Assembly (NCBI GenBank): GCA_012729145.1
Contig: JAAYDT010000044.1
Location: forward strand, 1 to 48,337
Reading direction: 5' to 3'
Length of the DNA stretch: 48,337 bases
Origin: Synergistaceae bacterium
GTDB lineage: Bacteria; Synergistota; Synergistia; Synergistales; Thermovirgaceae
Shown: positions 7,952 through 16,793 of the stretch, piece after piece
How the letters are laid out: each line of letters starts with the position of its first letter
Numbering within the stretch: position 1 is the first letter of the stretch
Made by a program: the position numbers and the translations under genes
The notes under the pieces: model-generated
Told to the model about the DNA's origin: nothing
The model's input: only the letters and a program-made list of their open reading frames with translations
Database searches by the model: none

Positions 7952-8488
7952 TCATTCGGCCAGGAACGATGCCAGTTTGCCCGACAGTTCATCCCAGGTC
8001 ATGGGGAAGGTCATTACCGAGGCCAGCTTGATGCTGTTCTGCTTCTTCTTGTTCAGGCCTCCCATCAGGCCTTCCTTGGCCTGGTCGGTTGTGAAAATGC
8101 TGTACCTGCGGTTACCCCGGGGTTTGGTTATATCCACCAGTATCCAACGGAAGGATCCCGCCGCCAGCGCACTCCTGGCGGTATTCAACTGCAGGAGCTC
8201 GATCTCGGGCCCTGATCCGTTCTGGTCGCCTATCTCAACCACCCTCGGTTTCGCCCCCATATACATCTTGAGATTAAAGAAGATCGACCTGGTCTGCTCC
8301 TCTTTGCCAATGAAAACGCCCAGGTCGAACCCGAAATCGGGCAGAAGGAAGAACTCATCTATCTTCTCCTCCTGCTGCAGCCTTGATAGTATCTCCAGAA
8401 CCTCGTTCAGGAATCCGGTACGGAAGCTGTCTTCGGGGTGTGATCCCTTCTGAATTTCGGGCTCAAGGCTGTATGCCGCCAAAGCCAT
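7952..8488 (-). CDS. Hypothetical protein (first gene of an unknown pair)
   Basis: The protein is 178 residues from the ATG at 8488, preceded by AAGGAAGGGG. An in-frame ATG at 8527 would add 13 residues but has no ribosome binding site. The core reads FFLLPDFGFDLGVFIGKEEQ and then IFFNLKMYMGAKPRVVEIGDQNG, with FRWILVDITKPR later. The spaced Asp and x-LK pattern is faintly like a PD-(D/E)xK nuclease core, but the acidic residue before LK is Asn, so this is weak. The function is unknown. It forms a tight two-gene unit with the downstream gene and is divergent from the ProRS-like gene. Confidence 0.65.
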   Translation of the reverse strand: MALAAYSLEPEIQKGSHPEDSFRTGFLNEVLEILSRLQQEEKIDEFFLLPDFGFDLGVFIGKEEQTRSIFFNLKMYMGAKPRVVEIGDQNGSGPEIELLQLNTARSALAAGSFRWILVDITKPRGNRRYSIFTTDQAKEGLMGGLNKKKQNSIKLASVMTFPMTWDELSGKLASFLAE

Positions 8489-8697
8489 CATCCCCTTCCT
8501 TATCAAAAGCGTACTCCCCCGGTTCATCCATTCGGGGGAGCTGAGTTTACCCGACTGCGGTCCATACGTATCCGATTATAACCCAACAATGTTAGATAAT
8601 GAAAAAACTGGCCTTCCTGGCGGCATGGCCTATACTTATGTTACAGATGGATATGCGTGGATCTGGAAAATCATTTGACCGCAGGAGGTACATTGTC

Positions 8698-10206
8698 ATG
8701 CTTTTTTCAAAGACCTTCATACCCACAGCCAGGGATGCACAGAAGAACATCACTGACCCTTCGGTAGCTCGTCTTTCAAGGGCGGGTTACATTGCAGCTG
8801 ACCAGGAGACGAGAACGCTGAGGCTGCTGCCCCTCGGCTTTCTGCTGTGGGAGCGCGTCATATCAGATGCCCTTGACCTTGCAAGGGAGGAAGGAATCCA
8901 GGTCGCGGGTTTCGAGGATGTACCGGAAGATGCCATGACCGTTTCAAAAAAGCTTGTGAAAAGCTACAGGCAGCTCCCCCTTACTTTTTTCTCTGGGGAT
9001 ATGAAACGATGGATAGCCTCAGGCTTAGCCCCCGAGGCAGGTTCGGCAGGGGATATGAGGGACAGGTTCCTCGAAATGGCAGGCACCCTTTGCCGCCATG
9101 CCGGTCTTGACCCCCGCTCGGGGGAGACGATCGAGGACGGGAGGAAGTATATCTCTCTTGCAAGCTCAAAAGGAGCCTGGTTTGCAAAAGAAGGTTTCGT
9201 ATGTTCCTCCTGCAGCTGGTGCGGTGATGATGCCTCTCCTGCAGGTCCGGTCGAGAGACCCGTTGGGGAGGCGTTACCGATAAAAGAGGTCGAGACGCCC
9301 GGGGCGGACACCATTGCAGAACTCTGTAGCCAGCTGGGGGTAGAGCCTTCCGCCACAATGAAGACCATGTTCTACGCCGCCGAACAGGGCGGCACAAAGG
9401 AAGTGGTAGCGGTCCTGGCAAGGGGTGACCACCAGATAAACGACAGGAAGCTTTCCCACGTCCTCGGCGGATCGGTGGTCAGGTTCGCCGACCCCCTGGA
9501 GATCAGGGAGGCTGTGGGAGACCTTGCGGGCTACCTCGGTCCCGTTGGTCTGCCCGGGGGGATCAAGGTCCTCGCCGACAGGTACGTGGAGGGAAGCCAG
9601 GGGCTCGTGGCAGGGGCCAACAAACCCGGGTTTCACCTTCTGAACGTCTGCTGGGGGCGTGATTTTTCACCCTCCGTAGTTGCTGATCTTGTAAGCATTC
9701 AGGAAGATCTACCGTGCCCGGCCTGCGGATCCAGGATCGTGCCCTCTCACCTGGCCCGTGTCGCCGTCGCTGGCAGAGAGTCAGGGCCCTCTGAGCTGTC
9801 CTTTCAGGGGGAGGGCGGGACCGCATGTAACGCCTACCGCTGGGAGGGTACCCTGTGCATAACTCCCCTGGTGCTGGCTCTTGCAGGAGAGGACAGGATA
9901 CCTGGACGTTACGCCCCGTTCGATGTGAACGTTCTTATAGCCTCCATGCAGAACGATGACGCCGTGGGTCTCGGCAAGATTATGGCTGAAAGGCTCGAAG
10001 AGAAAGGATTGCGTGTCCTCCTTGATGAGAGGAACGAAAGGGCCGGTGTGAAATTTTCCGATGCCGAGCTTTTGGGCATTCCCGTCACTATAGTGGCTGG
10101 CAGGGAGGCTTCAGAGGGTGTCGTTGAAGCCTGGCTTCCCGACGGAAGCCGCGGGGAAATGCCGGCGGACTCGATCATGGAACAGGTTTTGCGCTGGGTT
10201 AGGTAG
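8698..10206 (+). CDS. Degenerate prolyl-tRNA synthetase paralogue keeping the editing domain
   Basis: The protein is 502 residues, against about 570 for bacterial ProRS. The N-terminus matches the ProRS start (LFSKTFIPT... RAGY... LRLLPLG), but the LGPTHEE region and the motif 2 block (KFRDE...RPR...REF) are missing, and the motif 3 GIG-x-SR is not recognisable, so it should not make prolyl-AMP. The INS/YbaK-type editing domain (about 200-345) looks intact, with SATMKTMFYA carrying the lysine important for Ala-tRNA(Pro) hydrolysis. A zinc-ribbon-like CPACGS and a C-terminal anticodon-binding domain (FDVNVLIASM... LLDERNERAGVKFSDAELLGIPV) follow. The likely role is trans-editing of mischarged tRNA(Pro), which is inference. 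AGGAGG lies 9 bases before the ATG at 8698. Confidence 0.8.
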   Translation: MLFSKTFIPTARDAQKNITDPSVARLSRAGYIAADQETRTLRLLPLGFLLWERVISDALDLAREEGIQVAGFEDVPEDAMTVSKKLVKSYRQLPLTFFSGDMKRWIASGLAPEAGSAGDMRDRFLEMAGTLCRHAGLDPRSGETIEDGRKYISLASSKGAWFAKEGFVCSSCSWCGDDASPAGPVERPVGEALPIKEVETPGADTIAELCSQLGVEPSATMKTMFYAAEQGGTKEVVAVLARGDHQINDRKLSHVLGGSVVRFADPLEIREAVGDLAGYLGPVGLPGGIKVLADRYVEGSQGLVAGANKPGFHLLNVCWGRDFSPSVVADLVSIQEDLPCPACGSRIVPSHLARVAVAGRESGPSELSFQGEGGTACNAYRWEGTLCITPLVLALAGEDRIPGRYAPFDVNVLIASMQNDDAVGLGKIMAERLEEKGLRVLLDERNERAGVKFSDAELLGIPVTIVAGREASEGVVEAWLPDGSRGEMPADSIMEQVLRWVR

Positions 10207-10310
10207 ATACCCCTAAGGGAGAATCGGTCTTTTTACCCATCACCGGTCGTACGTCCCGGAATAGAATGACACTGCAAGGGAGTTTCGAACTAAATCCGGA
10301 GGTGGGTAAT

Positions 10311-10676
10311 GTGACGAAAAAAGTAATTCTTCTCGCTCTTGTTGTAGTTATGATGGCCAGTACAGCGGCCCTTGCCTTTGGCGGCGGGATGAAGGATTTT
10401 GGTCCCAGGATGGACTTTGACGGCTCGGGGCGTACAAGGATGGCCCCACGTCAGGGGCTTCAGAGGGACAGGGATGTTCAGAAGATAGAATATCCGCAGG
10501 AGATCCAGGCGCAGTTCGGTGAACTCAGGAGGACCCATCTTGAGATGAGGCTCGCTCTTGCCCAGGAGGAACCCGATATCGACAAGGCGAAGCTTCTTTT
10601 TGAGAAAGCCCAGGGCATAAGGAACGAGATATCGAAATGGCGTTTTGAGAGATACATTGAATCCCTGAAGAAATAG
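10311..10676 (+). CDS. Small exported protein, possibly Spy/CpxP-like
   Basis: The 121-residue protein has a Sec signal peptide (KK, then hydrophobic to ALAFGGG, likely cut near residue 22). A Gly/Arg/Met-rich linker and a helical C-terminal half follow (QAQFGELRRTHLEMRLALAQEEPDIDKAKLLFEKA). Two long amphipathic helices after a flexible start recall periplasmic Spy/CpxP/ZraP proteins, but the LTxxQ motif is absent, so this is tentative. The GTG at 10311 has CCGGAGGTGG just upstream; an ATG at 10266 in frame has none. A strong terminator follows. Confidence 0.75.
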   Translation: MTKKVILLALVVVMMASTAALAFGGGMKDFGPRMDFDGSGRTRMAPRQGLQRDRDVQKIEYPQEIQAQFGELRRTHLEMRLALAQEEPDIDKAKLLFEKAQGIRNEISKWRFERYIESLKK

Positions 10677-10694
10677 ATCTTTCTCCCTTCCCTT

Positions 10695-10725
10695 GCGCGG
10701 GGCCGAAATTGGCCCCGCGCTTTTT
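10695..10725 (+). terminator. Intrinsic terminator after the small exported protein
   Basis: A perfect 10-bp stem (10695-10704 with 10711-10720) with loop GAAATT is followed by TTTTT. It isolates the dnaK transcript from upstream genes. Confidence 0.92.
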
Positions 10726-10828
10726 ATGTCCTTTCAACGAAATATAAAGAAATAAAGCCTGAAACAGAAATAAAGGCAGAAAACAGGGAATAATATCCCT
10801 TCAAACCCCAAGACCAAAAGTCAAAATA

Positions 10829-10856
10829 TTGCCTGATTAATATTGACCTATATAAT
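10829..10856 (+). promoter_or_regulatory. Promoter of dnaK
   Basis: TTGCCT (10829-10834) and a consensus TATAAT (10851-10856) are 16 bases apart, about 75 bases before the dnaK start. The inverted repeat at 10843-10874 covers the -10 box. Confidence 0.65.
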
Positions 10857-10874
10857 TGTCATATTGAAGGTCAA
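10843..10874. promoter_or_regulatory. Inverted repeat over the dnaK promoter, candidate heat-shock operator
   Basis: TTGACCT and AGGTCAA form 7-bp arms separated by 18 bases around the -10 box and likely start point. It is not CIRCE and not the HspR HAIR sequence as I know them. The same TTGACCT word forms the -35 region of hsp20, without a second arm there. Confidence 0.4.
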
Positions 10875-10932
10875 CATTAGTCAGGCTTTTCCACGGGCTA
10901 TTCCCGGGATGAGCCAACAGGAGGGATGCGAT

Positions 10933-12819
10933 ATGTCTCGAACTGTCGGGATAGATCTTGGAACGACCAACTCGGTGGTTGCTGTGCTTGAGGGGGGGCA
11001 GCCATCGGTAATTCCCAATGCCGAGGGGAGCAGGACCACCCCTTCGGTGGTGGGATTCACCAAAGACGGTGAGCGCCTGGTTGGGATCCTCGCCAGAAGA
11101 CAGGCCGTGCTCAACCCCAGGGGGACTGTCTCCTCCATCAAGCGTTTCATGGGAAGGAACCACGACGAGGTCGCCGAGGAGATGAAGATAGTCCCCTACA
11201 CTGTCGTTAAGGGGAGCAACGACTCCGTGCGCGTAGAGGTGGAGGGCAAGCAGTACGCGCCAGAGGAGATCAGCGCCCAGGTCCTGAGAAAGCTGGCACA
11301 GGATGCCTCGGCATGGCTGGGAGAGAAGGTGACCGATGCGGTCATCACCGTTCCGGCATACTTTAACGATTCCCAGCGCCAGGCAACGAAGAATGCGGGA
11401 AAGATCGCTGGCCTTAACGTGCTGAGGGTCATCAACGAACCGACGGCGGCCGCACTAGCCTACGGTATGGACAAGAAGAACAATGAGACCGTCATGGTCT
11501 TCGACCTGGGAGGGGGGACCTTCGACGTCTCTATCCTGGATGTCGGAGAAGGTCTCTGCGAGGTGCGCTCCACAGCCGGTGATACTCATCTCGGAGGGGA
11601 TGACTTCGACAAGTGCGTTGTAGACTGGCTTGCCGATGAGTTCAAGAAGCAGGAGGGAATTGACCTCAGGAACGACAGGCAGGCTCTTCAGAGGCTCTAC
11701 GAGGCGGCAGAGAAGGCCAAGTGCGAGCTCTCGAGCCGTTCCAGCACCGAGATCAGCCTGCCCTTCATCTCGGCCGATGCCAACGGTCCCAAGCATCTGT
11801 CCTTCAACCTGACGAAAGCGAAGTTCGAGGAGCTCACCAGGCATCTGGTCGAACGATGCCTTGAACCCATGAAGCAGGCCCTGAAGGATGCCAGGCTCGA
11901 GGCCAAGGATATCAATGAGATAATTATGGTAGGGGGCTCCACGAGGATCCCGGCCGTACAGGAGCTGGTAAAGAGGTTTACTGGCGGCAAGAACCTTAAC
12001 ATGACCGTGAACCCCGACGAAGTGGTGGCCGTAGGGGCAGCAGTCCAGGCAGGGATCATCAAGGGAGAGGTAAAGGATGTTCTGCTTCTGGACGTAACCC
12101 CTCTATCGCTGGGTATTGAGACCCTCGGCGGGGTCATGACGAAGATTATCGAAAGGAACACCACCATACCCGCTCGCAGATCGGAAGTATTCTCGACAGC
12201 AGAGGATAACCAGCCTGCGGTGGACGTAGTGGTACTCCAGGGCGAGCGCGAAATGGCCCGGGACAACAGAAAGCTGGGCAACTTCAAACTCGAGGGGATC
12301 CGCCCCGCCCCCAGGGGACTGCCCCAGATTGAAGTGACCTTTGACATCGACGCCAACGGTATCATGAACGTTTCCGCCAGGGACAAGGAGACGGGAAAGG
12401 AACAGAAGATAACCATAAGCAACTCGACGAACCTTGACGAGAGCGAGATCAACCGCATGGTCGAGGATGCACGGGTCCATGCCGAGGAAGACAAGAAACA
12501 TCGTGCCTGGGCAGATGCCCGCAACGAACTAGAATCTGCTTCATATCAGGTAGAGCGGATGATCAACGAACTTGGCGAAAACGCGCCGGCCCATGAAAAA
12601 GCCAGGGGCGAGGATCTGATCAGGGAGGCTCAGGAGGCCATATCGAAGGAAGAGGACATCTCAAGGCTCCAGTCGCTGACGCAGGACCTTAAACAGGCTG
12701 CCGCGGCGCTCTCACAGCACTCCGCACCTGGTTCAGGTGATACCGGGGAGCCCTCTCCAGGGGAAACCGATAAAAAAGAAGGCGAAGATGTGATCGACGC
12801 CGAGTTCAACGAGGGTTGA
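10933..12819 (+). CDS. dnaK: Hsp70 chaperone DnaK
   Basis: The 628-residue protein is an ATP-driven cytosolic chaperone. The actin-like ATPase domain begins [14 protein letters not shown] and includes [31 protein letters not shown] and [13 protein letters not shown]. The interdomain linker is [16 protein letters not shown]. The substrate-binding domain and helical lid follow, ending in an acidic [11 protein letters not shown] tail like other bacterial DnaKs. The ATG at 10933 has GGAGGG upstream and starts exactly at the family's usual position; a longer frame from 10843 covers the promoter. dnaJ follows after 72 bases, while grpE and hrcA are not in this window. Confidence 0.97.
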   Translation: MSRTVGIDLGTTNSVVAVLEGGQPSVIPNAEGSRTTPSVVGFTKDGERLVGILARRQAVLNPRGTVSSIKRFMGRNHDEVAEEMKIVPYTVVKGSNDSVRVEVEGKQYAPEEISAQVLRKLAQDASAWLGEKVTDAVITVPAYFNDSQRQATKNAGKIAGLNVLRVINEPTAAALAYGMDKKNNETVMVFDLGGGTFDVSILDVGEGLCEVRSTAGDTHLGGDDFDKCVVDWLADEFKKQEGIDLRNDRQALQRLYEAAEKAKCELSSRSSTEISLPFISADANGPKHLSFNLTKAKFEELTRHLVERCLEPMKQALKDARLEAKDINEIIMVGGSTRIPAVQELVKRFTGGKNLNMTVNPDEVVAVGAAVQAGIIKGEVKDVLLLDVTPLSLGIETLGGVMTKIIERNTTIPARRSEVFSTAEDNQPAVDVVVLQGEREMARDNRKLGNFKLEGIRPAPRGLPQIEVTFDIDANGIMNVSARDKETGKEQKITISNSTNLDESEINRMVEDARVHAEEDKKHRAWADARNELESASYQVERMINELGENAPAHEKARGEDLIREAQEAISKEEDISRLQSLTQDLKQAAAALSQHSAPGSGDTGEPSPGETDKKEGEDVIDAEFNEG

Positions 12820-12891
12820 TGCGGATAGAATAGTGGCATGCCGGAGGCGGTGCCTTAATAAACAGCAAGCTGTCAGGGTGGAGGGGTTTCA

Positions 12892-13845
12892 ATGAAGTTT
12901 CGAGACTACTACGAAATACTTGGTGTTCCGAGGAACGCATCGCAAAGTGATATACAGAAAGCTTTCAGGAAACTGGCAAGGAAGTTCCACCCTGACGTAA
13001 ACAAGGATCCAGAGGCGGACAAGCGTTTCAAGGAGATCAACGAGGCCTACGAGGTCCTCCGCGATCCCGACAAGAGGAAGAAATACGATGCTCTCGGGGC
13101 CAACTGGAAGAACGGACAGGACTTCTCCCCCCCTCCCGGATGGGAGGGGGTATTCCAGTTCGGCGGCGATGGAGGAGGGGGCAGCTCCTTCAGCGACTTC
13201 TTTGAGGCCATATTCGGCTCCATGGGCGGATTCAGCACCATGGACGGGCGGCATTTTGGTGGTCGCCCTCTCCGCCGAAGGGGTCGGGACCTGGAGTCGA
13301 AGATCGAGCTCACCCTCGACGAAATAGCCGCCGGCGGGAAGAAGCATGTGGAGTTCGAGGTCCTGGAGAGGGGCAACGACGGAAGAGCCCGGAGGACCCG
13401 AAGATCCCTTGATGTCATCATTCCGAAAGGGGTGATCCAGGGATCGCGGATCCGGCTGGCCGGTCAGGGGGAGAAAGGGAGCGGCGGTGCTCCCCCGGGG
13501 GACCTCTATCTTGAGGTCCAGGTCAGAAAGGATCCCTGTTTCGAGATCGAGGGGCAGGATCTCCGGATCACAGTTGACATTACGCCCTGGGACGCGGCCC
13601 TGGGGGGGAGCGTAGAGGTCCCTGTCCTTGGCGGTTCGGTGACGATGAAGATACCTCCCGGGACGCAGAGTGGCCAGGTGCTAAGGATAAGGGGCAAGGG
13701 ACTGCCAGGCAAGGGTGACTGCGTAGGCAGCATACTTGTCGAGGTCAGGATCGTGATCCCGAAGCAGCTCTCCCCGCGGGAGAAGGAACTTTTTGAGGCT
13801 TTGAAGGAAGAGTCGAAATTCAAGCCCGAGGCAAAAAAACGTTAA
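12892..13845 (+). CDS. DnaJ-type co-chaperone without zinc finger (class B, CbpA-like)
   Basis: The 317-residue protein has a J domain at residues 1-70 ([11 protein letters not shown] in KFHPDVN) and a Gly/Phe-rich stretch (about 80-115). It then goes straight to the C-terminal substrate-binding beta domains (about 135-300, with [21 protein letters not shown] and [10 protein letters not shown]). The four CxxCxGxG zinc repeats of class A DnaJ are absent. It stimulates DnaK ATPase and passes substrates to it. A GGTGGAGGGG site precedes the ATG. Lying between dnaK and clpB, it is probably the partner J protein of the disaggregase system. Confidence 0.92.
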   Translation: MKFRDYYEILGVPRNASQSDIQKAFRKLARKFHPDVNKDPEADKRFKEINEAYEVLRDPDKRKKYDALGANWKNGQDFSPPPGWEGVFQFGGDGGGGSSFSDFFEAIFGSMGGFSTMDGRHFGGRPLRRRGRDLESKIELTLDEIAAGGKKHVEFEVLERGNDGRARRTRRSLDVIIPKGVIQGSRIRLAGQGEKGSGGAPPGDLYLEVQVRKDPCFEIEGQDLRITVDITPWDAALGGSVEVPVLGGSVTMKIPPGTQSGQVLRIRGKGLPGKGDCVGSILVEVRIVIPKQLSPREKELFEALKEESKFKPEAKKR

Positions 13846-13868
13846 ACTGGCAGATAGGTGTTCAAATA

Positions 13869-14001
13869 GGTGTCAGACCTACACTTTTGACAAAGTGGTT
13901 CCCCCTTGGATTTTTCGGAAAGTATGACTACTTTTTCGAGAAGTGAAACCCTGTTGAGGCAGGAAAATAATGGATTTTGTCAAAAGTGCAGGTCTGACAC
14001 C
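13869..14001. repeat. 133-bp element with inverted ends, copy 2
   Basis: The left end GGTGTCAGACCTACACTTTT pairs with the right end AAAAGTG-AGGTCTGACACC, more perfectly than in copy 1 (6256-6388). Both copies have TTTTGACAAA/TTTGTCAAAA-like inner extensions. The interior differs from copy 1. The right end stops 4 bases before the AAGGAGGA ribosome binding site of clpB, the same geometry as copy 1. Confidence 0.78.
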
Positions 14002-14018
14002 CAAGAAGGAGGAACACT

Positions 14019-16634
14019 ATGGATATCAACAAACTTACGCTTAAATCACAGGAGGCGCTCTCAAGCGCCCAGAATATTGCCGTCACCATGGGTCATACAG
14101 AGGTCGACGGGGAACACCTGTTGCTTGCCCTTTTGCGTCAGGAGGACGGGCTTGTGCCAAGGCTCCTCTCCAAAATGGGCGTCCCGGCGGAGAGGCTTGC
14201 TGAAGATACCGAAAAGGAACTGCTGAAAAGGAGCAGGGTCTCCGGCCCGGGCCTCGAACCGGGAAAGATCCACATTTCAATGCGTCTGTCGCGACTGCTG
14301 ATATCCGCGGAAGAGACGGCCGCCAGGATGAAGGACGAGTACGTCTCGGTGGAGCACCTTTTCGCTCGCCTCCTTGACGAAGGCAATTCGACCTCGGCCG
14401 GACGGATCCTTTCCGGGGCAGGTATCACTACCCAGTCTTTCCTGAAGGCCCTTCAGGATGTTCGGGGGAGCCAGAGGGTTCAAAGCGCCGACCCCGAGAA
14501 CACCTACGAGGCCCTGGAGAGGTACGGCCGCGACCTGGTGGCAATGGCGAGGTCGGGGAAGCTCGATCCGGTCATTGGGCGCGACGAGGAGATCCGAAGG
14601 GTCGTCAGGATCCTCAGCCGCAAGACGAAGAATAACCCGGTCCTTATTGGTGAGCCGGGCGTAGGCAAGACGGCCATCGTGGAAGGCCTGGCCCAGCGCA
14701 TAGTCCGGGGCGACGTCCCAGAAGGTTTGAAGGATCGCTCTGTTTTTGCGCTTGATATGGGGTCTCTTCTTGCGGGCGCCAAGTACAGGGGCGAGTTCGA
14801 GGAGCGCCTCAAGGCCGTTCTCAACGAGGTCAAGGAGAGCGACGGACGGATACTGCTATTCATTGACGAATTGCACACCATTGTTGGTGCCGGAAAGGCC
14901 GAGGGTGCCATTGACGCAGGCAACATGCTCAAACCGATGCTGGCAAGGGGTGAGCTCCACTGCATCGGGGCTACCACCGTCGACGAGTACCGCAAACATA
15001 TAGAGAAGGACGCCGCCCTCGAGCGCCGCTTTCAGCCGGTCATGGTGGAGGAACCCTCTGTCGAGGACACCGTCTCCATTCTCAGGGGGCTAAAGGAGCG
15101 CTTCGAGGTCCATCACGGTGTAAGGATCCAGGACAACGCCCTGATCGCAGCATCAGTCCTCTCCGACAGGTATATTACTGACAGATTTCTGCCTGACAAG
15201 GCCATTGACCTGGTGGACGAAGCCTCGGCAATGATCCGTACCGAGATCGACTCCCTTCCGGCCGACCTGGATGCCGCCACGCGAAGGGTAATGCAGATGG
15301 AGATCGAGGAGGCCGCCCTTGCCAGAGAGGCCGACAAGGCAAGCATGGAAAGGCTTGAGACGCTGAGAAAAGAGCTGCAGGACGCCCGGGCGTCGGCTGA
15401 TGCAATGAGGGCCCGATACGATGCTGAAAAACAGGCCATAGGGAAGCTGCAGGGAATCCGCGAGGAGATCGAAAGCACAAAGAGGGAGATAGAGAGAGCC
15501 GAAAGGGACTACGACCTCAACAGGGCTGCAGAACTAAAGCATGGAAGACTGCCTGACCTTGAGAGAAGGCTTGCTGCTGAAGAGGAACTCCTGGTCACGA
15601 AACAGGGGGGCGACAAGCTACTCAGGGAAGAAGTCACCGCCGAAGAGATCTCCAGGATCGTCTCGAAATGGACCGGCATCCCCGTATCGAAACTGCTGGA
15701 AGGCGAGAGGGAAAAGCTTCTGCGTCTGGACGACATCCTACACCGGCGGGTGATCGGGCAGGACGAAGCGGTCCGTCTTGTAGCCGACGCAGTGCTCAGG
15801 GCCCGGTCGGGGATAAAAGATCCCAGAAGGCCCGTGGGCTCCTTCATATTCCTTGGCCCAACTGGTGTGGGAAAGACAGAACTTGCCCGCACCCTTGCCG
15901 AGGCACTCTTCGACTCCGAGGAGAACATGATCCGGATAGATATGTCGGAATACATGGAGAAACACTCCGTGTCCCGACTTGTCGGCGCTCCTCCAGGCTA
16001 CATAGGGTACGATGAAGGCGGACAGCTGACCGAGGCAGTGAGGAGAAAACCCTATTCGGTGATCCTTTTCGACGAGATCGAGAAGGCTCACCACGACGTG
16101 TTCAACATCCTGCTCCAGATACTCGACGACGGAAGACTGACCGATAGTCACGGGCGAACGGTGAACTTCACCAACACCATAATCATTATGACCAGCAACA
16201 TTGGGGCTGCGGACCTCATGGAGGGCATTACTTCCTCCGGCGAGATACCCGATGCCGTCCGTGAAAGCGTAATGAAGCAGATGAGGGCTTCCTTCAGGCC
16301 TGAATTCCTGAATCGCGTGGATGACATAGTACTCTTCAAACCTCTGAGGATAGGGGAGATCGAGCAGATAGTCGACCTTCTGGCCGCTGGTCTCCAGAGG
16401 CGGCTCAGGGACCAGGGGATGGATCTGGAGATAACTCCCGCGGCAAGGAACCTCATCGCCAGGGAGGGGTACGACCCGGTATACGGAGCCAGGCCGCTAA
16501 AGCGTTTCATATCCAGGGAGGTCGAGACCCCCATAGCTCGCCTGCTTGTCTCCCAGGGGCTGACAGAGGGCTCAAGAATCGTGGTCGAAGATGAGAATGG
16601 GAAGATCGTAACTCGTAACACTGCAAAACCATAA
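14019..16634 (+). CDS. clpB: Disaggregase ClpB (Hsp100, AAA+)
   Basis: The 871-residue protein is a hexameric ATPase that works with DnaK to pull proteins out of aggregates. The N-terminal Clp-N repeats (1-145) begin [14 protein letters not shown]. The first AAA+ module has Walker A GEPGVGKT near residue 211 and Walker [10 protein letters not shown]. The long coiled-coil middle domain (about 400-530) marks ClpB rather than ClpA or ClpC. The second AAA+ module has Walker A GPTGVGKT near 613, [11 protein letters not shown], and the C-terminal [17 protein letters not shown] precedes the ATG. It probably shares the dnaK-dnaJ transcript, interrupted by the 133-bp element. Confidence 0.97.
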   Translation: MDINKLTLKSQEALSSAQNIAVTMGHTEVDGEHLLLALLRQEDGLVPRLLSKMGVPAERLAEDTEKELLKRSRVSGPGLEPGKIHISMRLSRLLISAEETAARMKDEYVSVEHLFARLLDEGNSTSAGRILSGAGITTQSFLKALQDVRGSQRVQSADPENTYEALERYGRDLVAMARSGKLDPVIGRDEEIRRVVRILSRKTKNNPVLIGEPGVGKTAIVEGLAQRIVRGDVPEGLKDRSVFALDMGSLLAGAKYRGEFEERLKAVLNEVKESDGRILLFIDELHTIVGAGKAEGAIDAGNMLKPMLARGELHCIGATTVDEYRKHIEKDAALERRFQPVMVEEPSVEDTVSILRGLKERFEVHHGVRIQDNALIAASVLSDRYITDRFLPDKAIDLVDEASAMIRTEIDSLPADLDAATRRVMQMEIEEAALAREADKASMERLETLRKELQDARASADAMRARYDAEKQAIGKLQGIREEIESTKREIERAERDYDLNRAAELKHGRLPDLERRLAAEEELLVTKQGGDKLLREEVTAEEISRIVSKWTGIPVSKLLEGEREKLLRLDDILHRRVIGQDEAVRLVADAVLRARSGIKDPRRPVGSFIFLGPTGVGKTELARTLAEALFDSEENMIRIDMSEYMEKHSVSRLVGAPPGYIGYDEGGQLTEAVRRKPYSVILFDEIEKAHHDVFNILLQILDDGRLTDSHGRTVNFTNTIIIMTSNIGAADLMEGITSSGEIPDAVRESVMKQMRASFRPEFLNRVDDIVLFKPLRIGEIEQIVDLLAAGLQRRLRDQGMDLEITPAARNLIAREGYDPVYGARPLKRFISREVETPIARLLVSQGLTEGSRIVVEDENGKIVTRNTAKP

Positions 16635-16793
16635 AGGCGTGAACGGCATCCTCTGACGGCCTTGGACTTGGTTCTCCATTCACGATCTATGATTCACGAT
16701 CTACGACTCACGGTTCATGTCCTGAGTACTTGAGGCTTTCCTGAAGCCTGAAGTCTGTCGCCACGCTCCAGGGTCTCTAACTTTTCACGCACC
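16633..16793. repeat. Period-7 intergenic repeat after clpB
   Basis: The spacer begins with AAAGGCGTGAACGG, the word seen at other repeat-bearing gene ends here. At 16678-16719 it holds six consecutive 7-base units of the type ANTCACG/ATCTACG. There is no coding signal. It lies between the convergent ends of clpB and the HD-GYP gene. Confidence 0.7.

Noticed and set aside
10677-10932. CIRCE operator before dnaK
   Set aside because: No TTAGCACTC-N9-GAGTGCTAA-like sequence is present; only the unrelated TTGACCT inverted repeat was found.
11697-12524. 275-codon ORF opposite dnaK
   Set aside because: It is Ser/Leu-rich shadow sequence antisense to highly conserved dnaK codons, with no ribosome binding site.
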